A DNA stretch of 64,000 nucleotides from Cylindrospermum sp. FACHB-282 (GCF_014697195.1 NZ_JACJRJ010000002.1:124001-188000), one strand, 5' to 3'. Shown: positions 17,665-27,988, numbered from the stretch's first letter. The notes: generated by a model not told the origin, from the sequence alone. A program made the numbers and translations.

Positions 17665-18621
17665 TTAATTTAAGAGACAATTCCAATCGAAATCAACAAG
17701 GTAATTTTCAATAAAATTAAATATTTCCTTATGAAACAACTTAACTTCTTCAAAAAGTACAGTATTGCTATTTAAATCTTCTTTGCTGTACATATATGAA
17801 AAAAATGAATTAGTTAGTTTTTTATCCGATAAAACCTTTTCAACTTGCAATAGTAAGCTGTGTTGTATACCTAAAACTTGACCAGCTACATCTATTTTTA
17901 TTGTTTTCTCTATTTCACCATTAAAAACATATTTACCGAAAATGTAATTCAATGCTTTTTTTCTAAAATCATCATCTGCTTCATTAATTAAAAATTCTAT
18001 TCCCCAAATCAAACTATTGCTTTTTTCTGGTGCCGACTTAATATCTAGATTCGTACAAATTATGAATAGACTTCTGTATATGGAATCAGAAGGAGATAAG
18101 TTGATTTTGTTAGAATATTTGTTATGTGCTTTATCGGTAAATATTTTTTGAATCCTGCCTGAATATTCTAAATCTAGAATATACCTACCATTTTGAGGCA
18201 CTCCAACTATTTTACTGCTTAAATTGATTAATAAATCTATGTATTTTAAGGTTTCTTCAGAACTTATTTTGTGATATTTGTAATATTCAATTAAACCATC
18301 TTTACTTTTTCTCTTTAGACATTTCAAGAAATTCTTTTTCAATTTTCTATGGAATTGGCCTTTAGATTCAGGGGAATTTTTAACTGACTTTTGATCACCA
18401 AAATCTATAGAAATTCTCTCTGGACAATTCCTTTGCTCTTCTGTTTCAAATTCAAGGTGAACAAAAGCGGCATTTATTGTTTTTCCATCACGAGTATGTG
18501 GTTTTGTTAAACGCAGTACTGATTTGCAATATGGACACTGGTAAATACCATAAAAATTTTCATAATCTGCCTCAGATGCACGAACAATTTTACCAGTTTT
18601 TATATGGCGAGCTTCTTTCAT
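17665..18621 (-). CDS. Hypothetical protein with CoiA-like zinc-finger N-terminus
   Basis: A 318-aa protein with low G+C. The N-terminus (MKEARHIKTGKIVRA) is followed by a CPYC pair and NCPER further on, with FVHLEFETEEQ between them, a layout like the zinc ribbon and histidine segment at the start of CoiA-type competence proteins. The rest is Lys/Ile/Asn-rich with no motif I know. The ATG at 18619-18621 is used; a TTG at 18636 has no support. It is isolated between thiC and a decayed Uma2 fragment, and its composition differs from the neighbours, suggesting horizontal transfer. The CoiA link is an inference from a short region. Confidence 0.65.
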   Translation of the reverse strand: MKEARHIKTGKIVRASEADYENFYGIYQCPYCKSVLRLTKPHTRDGKTINAAFVHLEFETEEQRNCPERISIDFGDQKSVKNSPESKGQFHRKLKKNFLKCLKRKSKDGLIEYYKYHKISSEETLKYIDLLINLSSKIVGVPQNGRYILDLEYSGRIQKIFTDKAHNKYSNKINLSPSDSIYRSLFIICTNLDIKSAPEKSNSLIWGIEFLINEADDDFRKKALNYIFGKYVFNGEIEKTIKIDVAGQVLGIQHSLLLQVEKVLSDKKLTNSFFSYMYSKEDLNSNTVLFEEVKLFHKEIFNFIENYLVDFDWNCLLN

Positions 18622-18749
18622 AATGAAACCGTTCAATTAACGTGGATTACACCCACATAAAGTAACATATTTATTTTTGTAAGTAGGCATTGCCCACTGA
18701 TACCCGAAAAGTTGATAATAATTGCGATCGCATCCCTAACCCTCTTAAA

Positions 18750-18889
18750 TCAAACCTCATCCGGGTTAACCCCTAGCTGACGCAACCTTTCCGCCAAACG
18801 TGCAGCTTTTTGCTGTTGCTGTTCTAACTGAGATGCTAATTGCTGCGTTTTTTCACCACTATGTAACAACAAATTACACGGAATATTGG
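18750..18889 (-). pseudogene. Relic of a Uma2-type gene C-terminus
   Basis: The reverse strand reads NIPCNLLLHSGEKTQQLASQ, then a Gln-rich coiled segment, LAERLRQLGVNPDEV and a stop at 18750-18752. The Gln-rich coil followed by LAERLRQLGVxPxE is the usual tail of many Nostoc Uma2/DUF820 nucleases. No start or catalytic part remains. A second short open stretch on the same strand (about 18904-19013, MSISNVIVVYDAKNPAPTYL) may be part of the same decayed locus but I cannot name it. The 484-bp gap holds nothing else I recognise. Confidence 0.55.
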
Positions 18890-19105
18890 GAATATTTTAA
18901 GTATTATGGTGCTGTGGGGCGATCGCCTTTTTGAAACTTTACCCACGACTGTTGCAGGTAAGTAGGCGCAGGATTCTTGGCATCATAGACGACAATGACA
19001 TTGGAAATTGACATAATTGACTTATAACTAAATGATTATTCTTATTAATGTCCAAACTGTGCCGTAATTCTGCCATATAAGCCCCAACCTAATGACCAAT
19101 GACTA

Positions 19106-19741
19106 ATGACCAATCGATATATTATTTTTCATAAACCTTATGGAGTTCTCAGCCAGTTTACCCAGGAAACTCCCAAACACAGCACCCTGAAAGACTACAT
19201 CCAGATTCCCGATATCTATCCTGTGGGGCGTTTAGACTGGGACAGCGAAGGCTTATTATTGTTAACAAACGATGGACAATTGCAGCATCGCCTGTCTAAT
19301 CCTCGCTTTGGCCACAAACGTACCTACTGGGTGCAGGTGGAGCGTATTCCCGATGCCGCAGCGATAAACAAGTTGCAAACAGGTGTGGAAGTTCAAGATT
19401 ACCGCACTCGACCAGCCCAAGTTAGACTATTGTTAGAAGAAATGCCTGTAGGCGATGCCTGTGTTGGGCTATGCCAACGCACCCCACCGATTAGATTTCG
19501 CAAAAATATTCCCACAGCTTGGCTAGAACTGACTTTAACAGAGGGCAAAAATCGTCAAGTGAGGCGAATGACTGCGGCTGTTGGGTTTCCAACTTTGCGA
19601 TTGGTCAGAGTGAGCATAGCCCATCTTCAATTAGATAGTCTACAACCTGGTGAGTGGCGCGACCTCACCGCCTCAGAAATCACATTGTTGCATAGTAGTT
19701 CTGAATCTATCGCCCCTCGGCGGGCGATTCAGTCAGTCTAG
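19106..19741 (+). CDS. rluE: 23S rRNA pseudouridine synthase, RluE-like (RsuA family)
   Basis: A 211-aa protein with the RsuA/RluB/E/F signature: [11 protein letters not shown] at the N-terminus, the catalytic loop [18 protein letters not shown] (nucleophilic Asp in GRLDWD), and the C-terminal [25 protein letters not shown] segment. There is no S4 domain, as in RluE, which modifies U2457 of 23S rRNA. The ATG lies within a stretch of repeated AATGAC/CAATGAC words, so the start depends on homology. It is monocistronic. The RluE identity is by similarity; another RsuA-type target is possible. Confidence 0.9.
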   Translation: MTNRYIIFHKPYGVLSQFTQETPKHSTLKDYIQIPDIYPVGRLDWDSEGLLLLTNDGQLQHRLSNPRFGHKRTYWVQVERIPDAAAINKLQTGVEVQDYRTRPAQVRLLLEEMPVGDACVGLCQRTPPIRFRKNIPTAWLELTLTEGKNRQVRRMTAAVGFPTLRLVRVSIAHLQLDSLQPGEWRDLTASEITLLHSSSESIAPRRAIQSV

Positions 19742-19985
19742 AACAGCTAACAGCGCCAACTGCTTACTAAGCATTCTCTCGCCTACTCTTCTATTTGGTG
19801 AACAATTGGCTTACTGATATCTGACTTTATTCAACTAATATGCGTCACAATTAGTACGGCCACCAAAATTCCCTGGTGAAACCACAATTTCTTGTAGGTC
19901 TACTCTAGGCAGGGGTGGCCGATTGTGGCACTTTGGATCTTAGTGGCTAGAAGCACCTTAGAAGGAAAATTAAGGAACTTCCACT

Positions 19986-21977
19986 ATGCTAATTTGCCCT
20001 GATTGTAAATTTGAAAATCCCAATAGTAATAAATTCTGTCAAAACTGTGGCACGTCCTTAACTCACAAGGTTTGCCCTGAATGCAGTACAGAAGTAGTTT
20101 TGAATGCACAACATTGTCATAGCTGCGGCGCGGAATGTGGGACAGTTTGGTGGGCAATCATTGCCCAGAAAGGAAGTTGTGTAGTTTCAGAACTAGGAGA
20201 AAATACGGTAACGGTAGGAGCACGAAGTCAGGGAGATGGGAAAAGTAATCCTTCTTTCACCTCTCCAAAACTCTCCCTAGGCTCCTATTTAGATCAAGAG
20301 CAACGCTATCAATTGTTGGAGTCACTACCAAACCCAGAGGGTATTACCCCCAATAGTGAAGTAGGGGTGAGAGTTTTAGACTGTCAACCATATCAGATAT
20401 CACCTATTGAGGCAATGCTGGAAAATGAAACAAAGGGTCTGATTAAGTCATCAGTGGGCGCAAATGGAATTCCTGGTTTGGCAAAAGCTTACATTGGCTT
20501 ACAAACCGAGATTCAACCAAGTATACCGATGATTCATGATGCATGGCAGCAAGGCGATATACAGGTAGTACTGATCGAAGACCGCTCCCATTGGCAGCCT
20601 TTAGTCGATTTGTGGCAAAATGAAACAACGAGTTCGTTACAAATTTTACACTGGTGTTATCAGATGACCCAACTCTGGGGGGTACTGGAACCGGTGAATT
20701 GTCGTCAAAGTCTGTTGGAGTTGTCGAATCTGCGATTAGATGAAGACCAAACCCTGGCATTACAAAGATTATATGTAGAACCATTGATTAGTCAGTCTGC
20801 TAGTGAGTTAGCAACAGAGTCCGTAGCCCAAATATCTGCTGTGCCAGAGCAGCCTTTAGCTATCAAGGCTTTGGGGCAGGTTTGGCAGACACTATTTAGG
20901 CAGTCCCAACGGACTCAATTTGGTTCTGTGGTGCAGATGTTAGAGGATTTGGAACTCGGTAAAATTGAGACATTGGCTGAATTGCGATCGCGTTTAGAGG
21001 AAATAGCCACAGAACTGGAAGTACCCTCCATCTCAAGTGTTTGTCCCACAGAGGAAAAATATACTGTTGTGCCGACTATCCTGAAATTAGAAGATGAGCC
21101 AGACGATAGCACTGGCAAAAGCGATGATATGCCAACCATTGTCCTGTCAATGCAGTTAAGCAGCTTGGAAGATGCAGGACGCACGGATGTAGGGCGTCAA
21201 CGTCGTCACAACGAAGACTACTTTGGCATTGAAACAAAAATTAACAAGCTGGAATTGCCTAAAAGCAGAGTATTGCAAGCACGTGGTTTATATATTCTCT
21301 GCGATGGTATGGGAGGACACGCTGGCGGTGAAGTTGCCAGTCAGTTGGCAGTCACTACACTGCAACAATACTTTCAAGAACACTGGATTTCCCACCAATT
21401 GCCAACGGAAGACTGTATCCGAGAAGCAGTGTATTTAGCTAATCAGGTGATTTACAATCTCAATCAAAAAGACGCCCGTTCTGGGGTTGGACGCATGGGT
21501 ACTACCCTGGTAATCTTGTTAATACAAGACACTCTGGCAGCAGTCGCTCATGTGGGAGATAGCCGTCTTTATCGTTTGTCTCGCAAGCGGGGACTGGAAC
21601 AAGTCACAGTAGATCACGAAGTCGGTCAACGGGAAATTGCTAGGGGAGTAGAAGCAAGCATAGCTTACGCCCGCCCAGATGCTTACCAACTCACCCAAGC
21701 CTTAGGGCCCCGTGATGAACGCTCGATCAATCCTGATGTGGCCTTTTTCGATATCAACGAAGATACTCTCCTGCTGTTGGCATCTGACGGTCTATCAGAC
21801 AATGATTTACTAGAAATCAACTGGCAGACTCATTTAGAACCACTGCTAAGTTCTGGCGCTAACTTGGAATTGGGCATCACCAACTTAATTGATTTGGCAA
21901 ACCAACATAATGGTCATGACAACATTACGGCTGTACTTATCCGAGCAAAAGTCCGCCCAAGTCAGGAAAGTTGGTGA
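19986..21977 (+). CDS. PP2C-type Ser/Thr phosphatase with N-terminal zinc ribbons
   Basis: A 663-aa protein. Residues 1-50 hold two zinc ribbons (CPDCKFENPNSNKFCQNCG, then CPEC ... CHSCG). A long middle region (about 60-390) has no recognised domain. The PP2C catalytic domain runs from about residue 396 to the end, with DVGRQRRHNEDYFG, LCDGMGGHAGGEVAS, MGTTLVILL, AHVGDSRLYRL and LLLASDGLSDN carrying the metal-binding aspartates. It dephosphorylates Ser/Thr residues. The next gene, 116 bp downstream on the same strand, encodes an FHA-kinase, so the two probably act as an opposing pair. Length is far above minimal PP2C because of the N-terminal additions. Confidence 0.93.
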   Translation: MLICPDCKFENPNSNKFCQNCGTSLTHKVCPECSTEVVLNAQHCHSCGAECGTVWWAIIAQKGSCVVSELGENTVTVGARSQGDGKSNPSFTSPKLSLGSYLDQEQRYQLLESLPNPEGITPNSEVGVRVLDCQPYQISPIEAMLENETKGLIKSSVGANGIPGLAKAYIGLQTEIQPSIPMIHDAWQQGDIQVVLIEDRSHWQPLVDLWQNETTSSLQILHWCYQMTQLWGVLEPVNCRQSLLELSNLRLDEDQTLALQRLYVEPLISQSASELATESVAQISAVPEQPLAIKALGQVWQTLFRQSQRTQFGSVVQMLEDLELGKIETLAELRSRLEEIATELEVPSISSVCPTEEKYTVVPTILKLEDEPDDSTGKSDDMPTIVLSMQLSSLEDAGRTDVGRQRRHNEDYFGIETKINKLELPKSRVLQARGLYILCDGMGGHAGGEVASQLAVTTLQQYFQEHWISHQLPTEDCIREAVYLANQVIYNLNQKDARSGVGRMGTTLVILLIQDTLAAVAHVGDSRLYRLSRKRGLEQVTVDHEVGQREIARGVEASIAYARPDAYQLTQALGPRDERSINPDVAFFDINEDTLLLLASDGLSDNDLLEINWQTHLEPLLSSGANLELGITNLIDLANQHNGHDNITAVLIRAKVRPSQESW

Positions 21978-22093
21978 TCAAAGCACTCTCCTATTGAGCA
22001 ATTAAAAATGCAAATGAAAAATTTTATTTGCATTCTCAATTCCCCCAGGCAGCAACCCCTAGTCTTCTTCCCTCTTAGTTTTTAGGTTGTATT

Positions 22094-23374
22094 GTGGTTA
22101 CTCTGACCCTGTTAGAAGCGCAACAAAAAACGCCGCTCAAGCAGTGGAGCTTTGAAAATTCCGCTGTGATTCGCATTGGTCGAGCGGCGGATAATGACGT
22201 AGTTTTAACTGATAGTTTGGTTTCTCGATATCATCTAGAACTTAGACAAGTTGGTACTATCAAAAATGGCGATTCTTGGCAGGTGATTAGTCAAGGCACA
22301 AATGGCACTTTTCTCAATGGCATTCTCGTCATCCAGTGTCCGTTACCAGATAATTCCCTGCTGCAACTGGCACAGGGAGGCCCGCTACTGCAATTTCAAA
22401 TTCAAGAAGTAACAGCAGCGAACAAATTACCGTGGCAACAAATGCACGGAGAAGCGACATCCACCAATACACCAATATTTTCAGCTAAGAGCTATGCAAC
22501 TTCTGCTAACTTTTGTACCCACGAAGGAAACACCCCAGGGAATCTATTTTGTATTCACTGCGGTCAACCCCTCTCTGTGCAAAAGACAATTCGCCACTAT
22601 CAGGTGTTGCAAACCTTGGGACAAGGAGGTATGGGGACTACCTATTTGGCCTGGGACGCAGGAGGTTTAATTGGGGGACAGCCTCAACTGCTGGTACTGA
22701 AGCAGATGAATGCTGATATGGCTAAAATTGCCAAGGCCCAAGAATTATTTGAACGGGAGGCGTACACTCTAAAAGGACTGAACTATCCAGGAATTCCCAA
22801 GTATTACGACTTCTTTGTAGAAGGGGGCAAAAAATACTTGGCAATGGAATTAATTCACGGTCTAGATTTAGAAAAACGTATATACACTACTGGTCCTGTA
22901 ACGCCAAGCCAAGCGATCGCCTGGATGATCCAAACCTGTGATATCTTAGGCTATCTCCATAGTCAAGATCCACCACTGATTCACCGCGATATTAAACCCG
23001 CTAACCTGATGGTGCGAATTTCCAATAATCAGATAGTGGTGTTGGATTTTGGCGCTGTCAAAGAGACTGGCACAGCACCAGGTACTCGGATTGGTGCAGA
23101 AGGTTACTGCGCTCCGGAACAGGAACGAGGGCAACCTCTGACTCAATCAGATTTATATGCCATTGGGCCAACCTTGATTTTTTTGCTCACAGGCCAAAAT
23201 CCTTTTAAGTTTTACCGCCAACGGGGGAAAAACTTTAGGTTTCATGTGGCAAGCATTCCCACTATTACGCCTCAATTAAGAGCTGTTATTGACTGCGTCA
23301 CAGAACCTCTGCCACGCGATCGCTATCAAAGCGCTAGCGAATTGGCTAGGGCATTAGCTGCTTGCCAATATTAG
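22094..23374 (+). CDS. FHA-domain Ser/Thr protein kinase
   Basis: A 426-aa protein with a GTG start. An FHA phosphopeptide-binding domain occupies about residues 24-105 (IRIGRAADNDVVL, SRYHLEL, NGTFLNG). A zinc ribbon follows (CTHEGNTPGNLFCIHCG, about 140-165). The kinase domain runs from about 172 to 424 with the glycine loop LGQGGMGTTYLA, lysine in LVLKQM, catalytic loop HRDIKPANLM and DFGAVKE, then APEQ. All key residues are present, so it should be active. No transmembrane helix is seen, unlike many bacterial PASTA kinases. It follows the PP2C gene and shares the zinc-ribbon feature. Confidence 0.93.
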   Translation: MVTLTLLEAQQKTPLKQWSFENSAVIRIGRAADNDVVLTDSLVSRYHLELRQVGTIKNGDSWQVISQGTNGTFLNGILVIQCPLPDNSLLQLAQGGPLLQFQIQEVTAANKLPWQQMHGEATSTNTPIFSAKSYATSANFCTHEGNTPGNLFCIHCGQPLSVQKTIRHYQVLQTLGQGGMGTTYLAWDAGGLIGGQPQLLVLKQMNADMAKIAKAQELFEREAYTLKGLNYPGIPKYYDFFVEGGKKYLAMELIHGLDLEKRIYTTGPVTPSQAIAWMIQTCDILGYLHSQDPPLIHRDIKPANLMVRISNNQIVVLDFGAVKETGTAPGTRIGAEGYCAPEQERGQPLTQSDLYAIGPTLIFLLTGQNPFKFYRQRGKNFRFHVASIPTITPQLRAVIDCVTEPLPRDRYQSASELARALAACQY

Positions 23375-23375
23375 A

Positions 23376-23418
23376 GTCAGTTGTCAGTCGTCAATTGTCA
23401 GTCGTCAGTCGTCAGTTG
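23376..23418. repeat. Short tandem heptamer-type repeat
   Basis: Several consecutive copies of CAGTCGT/CAGTTGT/CAATTGT-type heptamers lie directly after the kinase stop codon. This is the short tandemly repeated repetitive (STRR) kind of sequence common in heterocyst-forming cyanobacteria. No function is visible. Confidence 0.6.
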
Positions 23419-23447
23419 TTTTTTACCAATGACTCATGACTCATGAC

Positions 23448-23666
23448 CTATTCTTCGTCCCAAGTTTCTACCGCTAGCAACTCACTAATTGGATCTTGCG
23501 TACTAAAACCAAAGTCTAGCAGTTCCTGTTTCCAGTGCTGCCATTCATTGCCGTAGAGCAAAGCAATTTTCCAAATGCTGTCGGTTGGCTTGATAATATT
23601 GGATTCTACGAGTGATTGCACATTACGCTGCAATTTCACCATAGGGTGAATCACTTGCTGAGTCAT
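23448..23666 (-). CDS. DUF4327 family protein (72 aa)
   Basis: A 72-aa soluble protein, MTQQVIHPMVKLQRNVQSLV, with the well conserved DSIWKIALLYGNEWQHWKQELLDF core and an acidic end (VETWDEE). It matches the small cyanobacterial DUF4327 family. The ATG at 23664-23666 is preferred over a TTG sixteen codons upstream because family members start at MTQ. It converges on the kinase gene. The function of the family is unknown. Confidence 0.78.
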   Translation of the reverse strand: MTQQVIHPMVKLQRNVQSLVESNIIKPTDSIWKIALLYGNEWQHWKQELLDFGFSTQDPISELLAVETWDEE

Positions 23667-24329
23667 AACCTCGATGGAGTTCAGATTTTGTTTGGTAAAT
23701 AAATGCTTAATCAAAACTGCTTTCCGTCTTGCAATGGGTACCGATGCGTAGGGCGTTGTAGTTTGGCAAAGCTAGTCTTAACTATCTAACTATACCATAA
23801 CTAACTCTACTAAGTGGCTCTTAATTCGGTTTTGTACGGTAATTACCACCACAAAACTTTAATTTTGCCAAGCAGTCATCACGGAAGCAGAGTCAAAAAA
23901 TTAATCGTCCTAGAGATCGCAATCATAGCGCGGGTTGGGACGAATTGGAAAATTTTGTTGGTTTTGGTCACTAGAAATATGTGCGACCTCTGAAAAACTT
24001 ATCATTCAAGGGCTGTTCCGCATTTTTTGACTAATGGGGAAATTTGCAACCATCTCAAAAAATCTATCGTTTACATAGATTAAAACGCCAGAGGATACGT
24101 AGCGCAAACATCCAGGATTAAGCTAAATACTTACAAATATTTATATAATTTTAGTTAGCATTTTTATTAGCAGGCTGGGCATGGAGCATTGATTCTACAC
24201 CCTGTACCCAATCATTATCTGTGAATATGTAAGTTAAATTTTCAAATGATAATTTCTGTAGGTTTGTGGGTATCCTCATAACAGCAGGATTGTTCCTGTA
24301 TAAGTATTTACCACAATAACTTTTTGAGC
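23667..24329. other. Long intergenic spacer, nothing convincing
   Basis: About 660 bp without a gene I can support. A small hairpin AATCTAT/ATAGATT lies near 24060-24080. A 61-codon minus-strand ORF (24151-24336) runs into the start of the next gene and has no recognisable features, so it is not called. Confidence 0.4.
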
Positions 24330-24728
24330 ATGGCAATTTCAGGGGATGATTACTTAGTTAAGCGCGGTAAGCAGATTGAGCGACGGAAAAGAATTGTAAC
24401 ATATCTTTCCATCGTGTCTTTTGGTGGTTCAATGTTGTTCGCTGGGGTTAATACCCTACAACAAGCTTGGCAAAATCCCCAGCAGTCGGTGGTGGAATCA
24501 GCTGAAGCCAAATTGCAAGTACAGGTAAAGGGTTACGAGTTGGTTTTAAAGCAAGAACCAAACAACCAAGCTGCTCTAGAGAAGCTATCTTTGTTGCGGC
24601 TACAGTTGAAGGATACCAAGGGTTCTATGGAAATTATGGAAAAGTTGGTGAAGCTGCACCCCGATAGGCAAGATTATAAAGTGCTGTTAGAGCAGATGAA
24701 GAAACAATACAAACAGAGTGATTCGTAA
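24330..24728 (+). CDS. Membrane-anchored TPR-like protein (132 aa)
   Basis: Begins MAISGDDYLVKRGKQIERRKR, then a single transmembrane helix at about residues 23-42 (VTYLSIVSFGGSMLFAGVNTL). A soluble part with TPR-like helices follows (about 60-125: VKGYELVLKQEPNNQAALEKL and ILEKL-type spacing). The topology suggests a cytosolic N-terminus and a scaffold domain on the other side. An in-frame TTG lies six bases upstream of the ATG. It precedes the large glycosyltransferase gene by 74 bp on the same strand but is not obviously related. The role is unknown; TPR usually means protein-protein contact. Confidence 0.78.
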   Translation: MAISGDDYLVKRGKQIERRKRIVTYLSIVSFGGSMLFAGVNTLQQAWQNPQQSVVESAEAKLQVQVKGYELVLKQEPNNQAALEKLSLLRLQLKDTKGSMEIMEKLVKLHPDRQDYKVLLEQMKKQYKQSDS

Positions 24729-24802
24729 TAGCTTTCTGGCGTTAATATTGGCCAGCAAAGTTTTAACCAATCTTACAGCAGTTTTATTTTTAATAATAAA
24801 AA

Positions 24803-27800
24803 ATGGATAATTGTATGTCAATGAAATGTAAAGTGTGTGCATCTGATACAGATTTATTTGCTCAAGGAATTTTACTAGGTAAATACGAAATTGATTATTT
24901 CCAATGTTCAAATTGTGGTTTTGTACAGACTGAAGAACCTTATTGGTTAGAAGAAGCTTACTCTGATGCCATAGCTAAGACTGATGTTGGTTTAGTATGC
25001 CGCAACAATAATTTGTCACACAGTTCTGCTTATATTATCTTCCATCTTTTCAATCATGAAGCCAAATTTTTAGACTATGGCGGCGATTATGGCCTGTTTG
25101 TTAGAATAATGAGGGATTTAGGCTTTGATTTTTACTGGATCGACAAATTCTGTACAAACTTATTTGCTAAAGGCTTTGAAATAGACAAATCTGCAAATGG
25201 CTCATATGAGTTAGTAACTGCATTTGAAGTATTTGAGCATTTTGTCAATCCCATTGAAGAGATTGAAAATATTTTAAAACTTTCTAGAAATATCCTATTT
25301 AGTACAGAACTTTTACCAAAAAATAATCCCAAGCCAAATGAGTGGTGGTACTATGCTCCTTATGAGGGGCAGCATATATCTATATACACCTGCAAAACAC
25401 TACAGGTAATCGCTGATAAATATAATTTAAATTTGTATACCAATGGATCAGGTTTGCACCTACTAACAGAAAAAAAACTTGCGCCAGATATACTTCAGAC
25501 TCTTTCTCAAGATCAGCCAGAAGCATTCAGAAAAGAGTCACTGCTGCAAAGTGATTACTCGAAAGCAGTTATCTCATTAATGAATATTCATCACACAAAT
25601 GATTTTGGAAATCTTCCCAAAAAGGAGCATGACTATAGTACAAAAAATATAACAATATTAGTTGATGGTGTATTTTTTCAACTCTACAAAACTGGTATAG
25701 CTCGTGTCTGGAAATCCTTACTAGAAGAATGGCTAAACAACGGGTTTGCTAAACATATTGTTGTGCTTGACCGTGCTGGAACTGCACCTAAAATTTCTGG
25801 TATTAAGTATCGTGATATAGCACCTTATGACTACAACAATACAGATGATGATAGGGAAATGCTACAGCAAGTATGCGATGAAGAAGGGGCAGATTTATTT
25901 ATCTCCTCTTACTATACAACGCCAACTACTACTCCTTCTGTGTTCATGGCTTATGACATGATTCCAGAAGTAATGGGATGGAATATGAATAATCCCATGT
26001 GGCAAGAAAAACATCAAGGCATTCAACATGCATCTTCCTACATAGCAATTTCCGAACATACAGCGCGTGACCTAGCGAACCATTTTACTGATATATCGAT
26101 AGAATCTATCACTGTGGCTCACTGTGGTGTTAACGGCACTTTTTCACCAGCAAAATCTGAAGACATTAATGCTTTTAAAAAAAAGTACTGTATTACCAAA
26201 CCCTACTTTATTTTAGTTGGTGGTGGAAGTGGTTATAAGAATAGTATTTTATTCTTCCAATCTCTTTCACAGCTTGCTAGTAGCTATGGGTTTGAAATTG
26301 TTTTTACAGGAAGTGGCGGTATATTAGCACCTGAGTTTAGAGCCTACACATCAGGTAGTGTCGTCCATCTGCTGCAACTCAGTGATGAAGAGTTAATAAC
26401 AGCTTATTCTGGTGCAGTAGCATTGGTTTATCCTTCTAAATATGAAGGTTTTGGGATGCCTATAGTAGAGGCAATGGCTTGTGGTTGTCCTGTCATTACT
26501 TGTCCTAATGCCTCAATTCCAGAAGTAGCAGGAGAAGCAGCTATATATGTGAATGAGGATGATGTAGTTGGACTAGCAAATGCACTCTGTGAGGTACAAA
26601 AGCCTAGTGTTCGCAATTCATTAATTAGCGCAGGTTTGGCACAAGCGAAAAAGTTTTCCTGGACAAAAATGGCGAAAACAGTCAGTTCTGTCTTAATTGA
26701 TGCTACTCTTCTGAGTCTCAATCTCAAGGAGATTAATTTAATTATTTTCCCAGATTGGTCACAACCAGAAGAGTCACTGAGTTTAGAGTTAGAAGAAGTA
26801 ATTAAAGTTGTAGCAACTCATCCTAATAGTCAAAATACTACACTGCTTATAGACAAAAGTAACATGGCTGACGATGATGCTGAGGTGCTTTTATATAATG
26901 TAACCATGAATCTTTTGATGCAAGAAGATGTAGAGATAACTGAGGGATTAGAAATTTCTCTAGTAGGAAATTTGGCTGAGATTCAGTGGGAAGCTTTATT
27001 ACCTCGCATCCGTGCCAGAATTATCTTGATACAAGAAGACCAACAATCTTTATCACAAGTGCTATTAGATAAGCTATCCTCTTGCAAAATCGATGATTTA
27101 AGCAATCAACTATATACTATATCGAAAGAAGAAAAACAAATTAAATACCAACTATCGAAAAAAATTATTGCTTATAATATCAAAGAGATATCTATAAATC
27201 TTCCCCACGATCATGCCTTGCCACATTATCAGAATAGGTTTAGACTTTATGATAAATTTATTGGTGTTATAGCTAAATATTTACCAAATAGTCAAGATTT
27301 TATAGTTGATATTGGAGCAAACGTTGGTGATACAACAGCACTGTTGTTGCAATATTGCTTAAATCCAATTATCTGTATAGAAGCAGATGAAGAATTCTTT
27401 CATACAATGAAACAAAACCTCTCAGAATATAACCAGAGGATTATCTTTGTAAATTCTTTTGTATCGGGGAATGATTTTCAAAATGTGGAACTAGTAAAGA
27501 ATAGCGGCACAGCAAGAGCAGTAGAAAGAGAAAATAAAATTGTGAGATCAGATTCATTAGAGTCTATTCTTAAGAATTCAAATTTAGGCAAGTGCATACT
27601 ACTCAAAACTGATACTGATGGATTTGACTTTGAGATTCTACTTTCTTCTCTGAGCATAATTAAAGAAGATAGTCCAATACTTTATTGGGAAAATGAGATT
27701 TCATCCCTGAAAGATATAGAACTTGCAAAAGATTTACTTTATAAATTAGCAGGTATGAATTATTCAAAATATATTGTCTTAGATAATTTTGGCAATCCGT

Positions 27801-27988
27801 TAACTTATGAAGGTACACCTCAATTATTAGAGCAAATAAACGAGTATTTGTTTAATAATATCCATAGTAAGAATAATACTTTCTACTACACAGATATAGT
27901 TGCTTTCCCAGATAAATATAGTCATCTTATTTCACAAATTGCATCTGAGTATAATGCTTTTATTAGAAGCTCAAAAGTATACCCGTAA
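24803..27988 (+). CDS. Methyltransferase - GT4 glycosyltransferase - FkbM methyltransferase fusion
   Basis: A 1061-aa multidomain protein. Residues 1-225 are a SAM methyltransferase with a zinc site (C9, C12, C35, C38) and the segment FLDYGGDYGLFVRIM. Residues about 280-630 form a GT-B glycosyltransferase of group 1 (HCGVNGTFSPAK, LVYPSKYEGFGMPIVEAMACG, the GT4 signature). Residues about 643-770 are an unnamed module starting LIIFPDWSQPEESL. Residues about 805-1040 are an FkbM-type O-methyltransferase (FIVDIGANVGDTTALL, LLKTDTDGFDFEILL). It probably builds and methylates a surface or protein-linked glycan. The downstream GT41 gene shares the FPDWS module. Start could be any of three close ATGs. 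Confidence 0.88.
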   Translation: MDNCMSMKCKVCASDTDLFAQGILLGKYEIDYFQCSNCGFVQTEEPYWLEEAYSDAIAKTDVGLVCRNNNLSHSSAYIIFHLFNHEAKFLDYGGDYGLFVRIMRDLGFDFYWIDKFCTNLFAKGFEIDKSANGSYELVTAFEVFEHFVNPIEEIENILKLSRNILFSTELLPKNNPKPNEWWYYAPYEGQHISIYTCKTLQVIADKYNLNLYTNGSGLHLLTEKKLAPDILQTLSQDQPEAFRKESLLQSDYSKAVISLMNIHHTNDFGNLPKKEHDYSTKNITILVDGVFFQLYKTGIARVWKSLLEEWLNNGFAKHIVVLDRAGTAPKISGIKYRDIAPYDYNNTDDDREMLQQVCDEEGADLFISSYYTTPTTTPSVFMAYDMIPEVMGWNMNNPMWQEKHQGIQHASSYIAISEHTARDLANHFTDISIESITVAHCGVNGTFSPAKSEDINAFKKKYCITKPYFILVGGGSGYKNSILFFQSLSQLASSYGFEIVFTGSGGILAPEFRAYTSGSVVHLLQLSDEELITAYSGAVALVYPSKYEGFGMPIVEAMACGCPVITCPNASIPEVAGEAAIYVNEDDVVGLANALCEVQKPSVRNSLISAGLAQAKKFSWTKMAKTVSSVLIDATLLSLNLKEINLIIFPDWSQPEESLSLELEEVIKVVATHPNSQNTTLLIDKSNMADDDAEVLLYNVTMNLLMQEDVEITEGLEISLVGNLAEIQWEALLPRIRARIILIQEDQQSLSQVLLDKLSSCKIDDLSNQLYTISKEEKQIKYQLSKKIIAYNIKEISINLPHDHALPHYQNRFRLYDKFIGVIAKYLPNSQDFIVDIGANVGDTTALLLQYCLNPIICIEADEEFFHTMKQNLSEYNQRIIFVNSFVSGNDFQNVELVKNSGTARAVERENKIVRSDSLESILKNSNLGKCILLKTDTDGFDFEILLSSLSIIKEDSPILYWENEISSLKDIELAKDLLYKLAGMNYSKYIVLDNFGNPLTYEGTPQLLEQINEYLFNNIHSKNNTFYYTDIVAFPDKYSHLISQIASEYNAFIRSSKVYP

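Noticed and set aside
23376..23418. Heptamer repeats as a regulatory iteron array
   Set aside because: They lie directly after a stop codon and match the common STRR type of filamentous cyanobacteria.
24151..24336. 61-codon minus-strand ORF before the TPR-like gene
   Set aside because: It runs into the next gene's start, has no ribosome binding site or family resemblance, and lies in a spacer.
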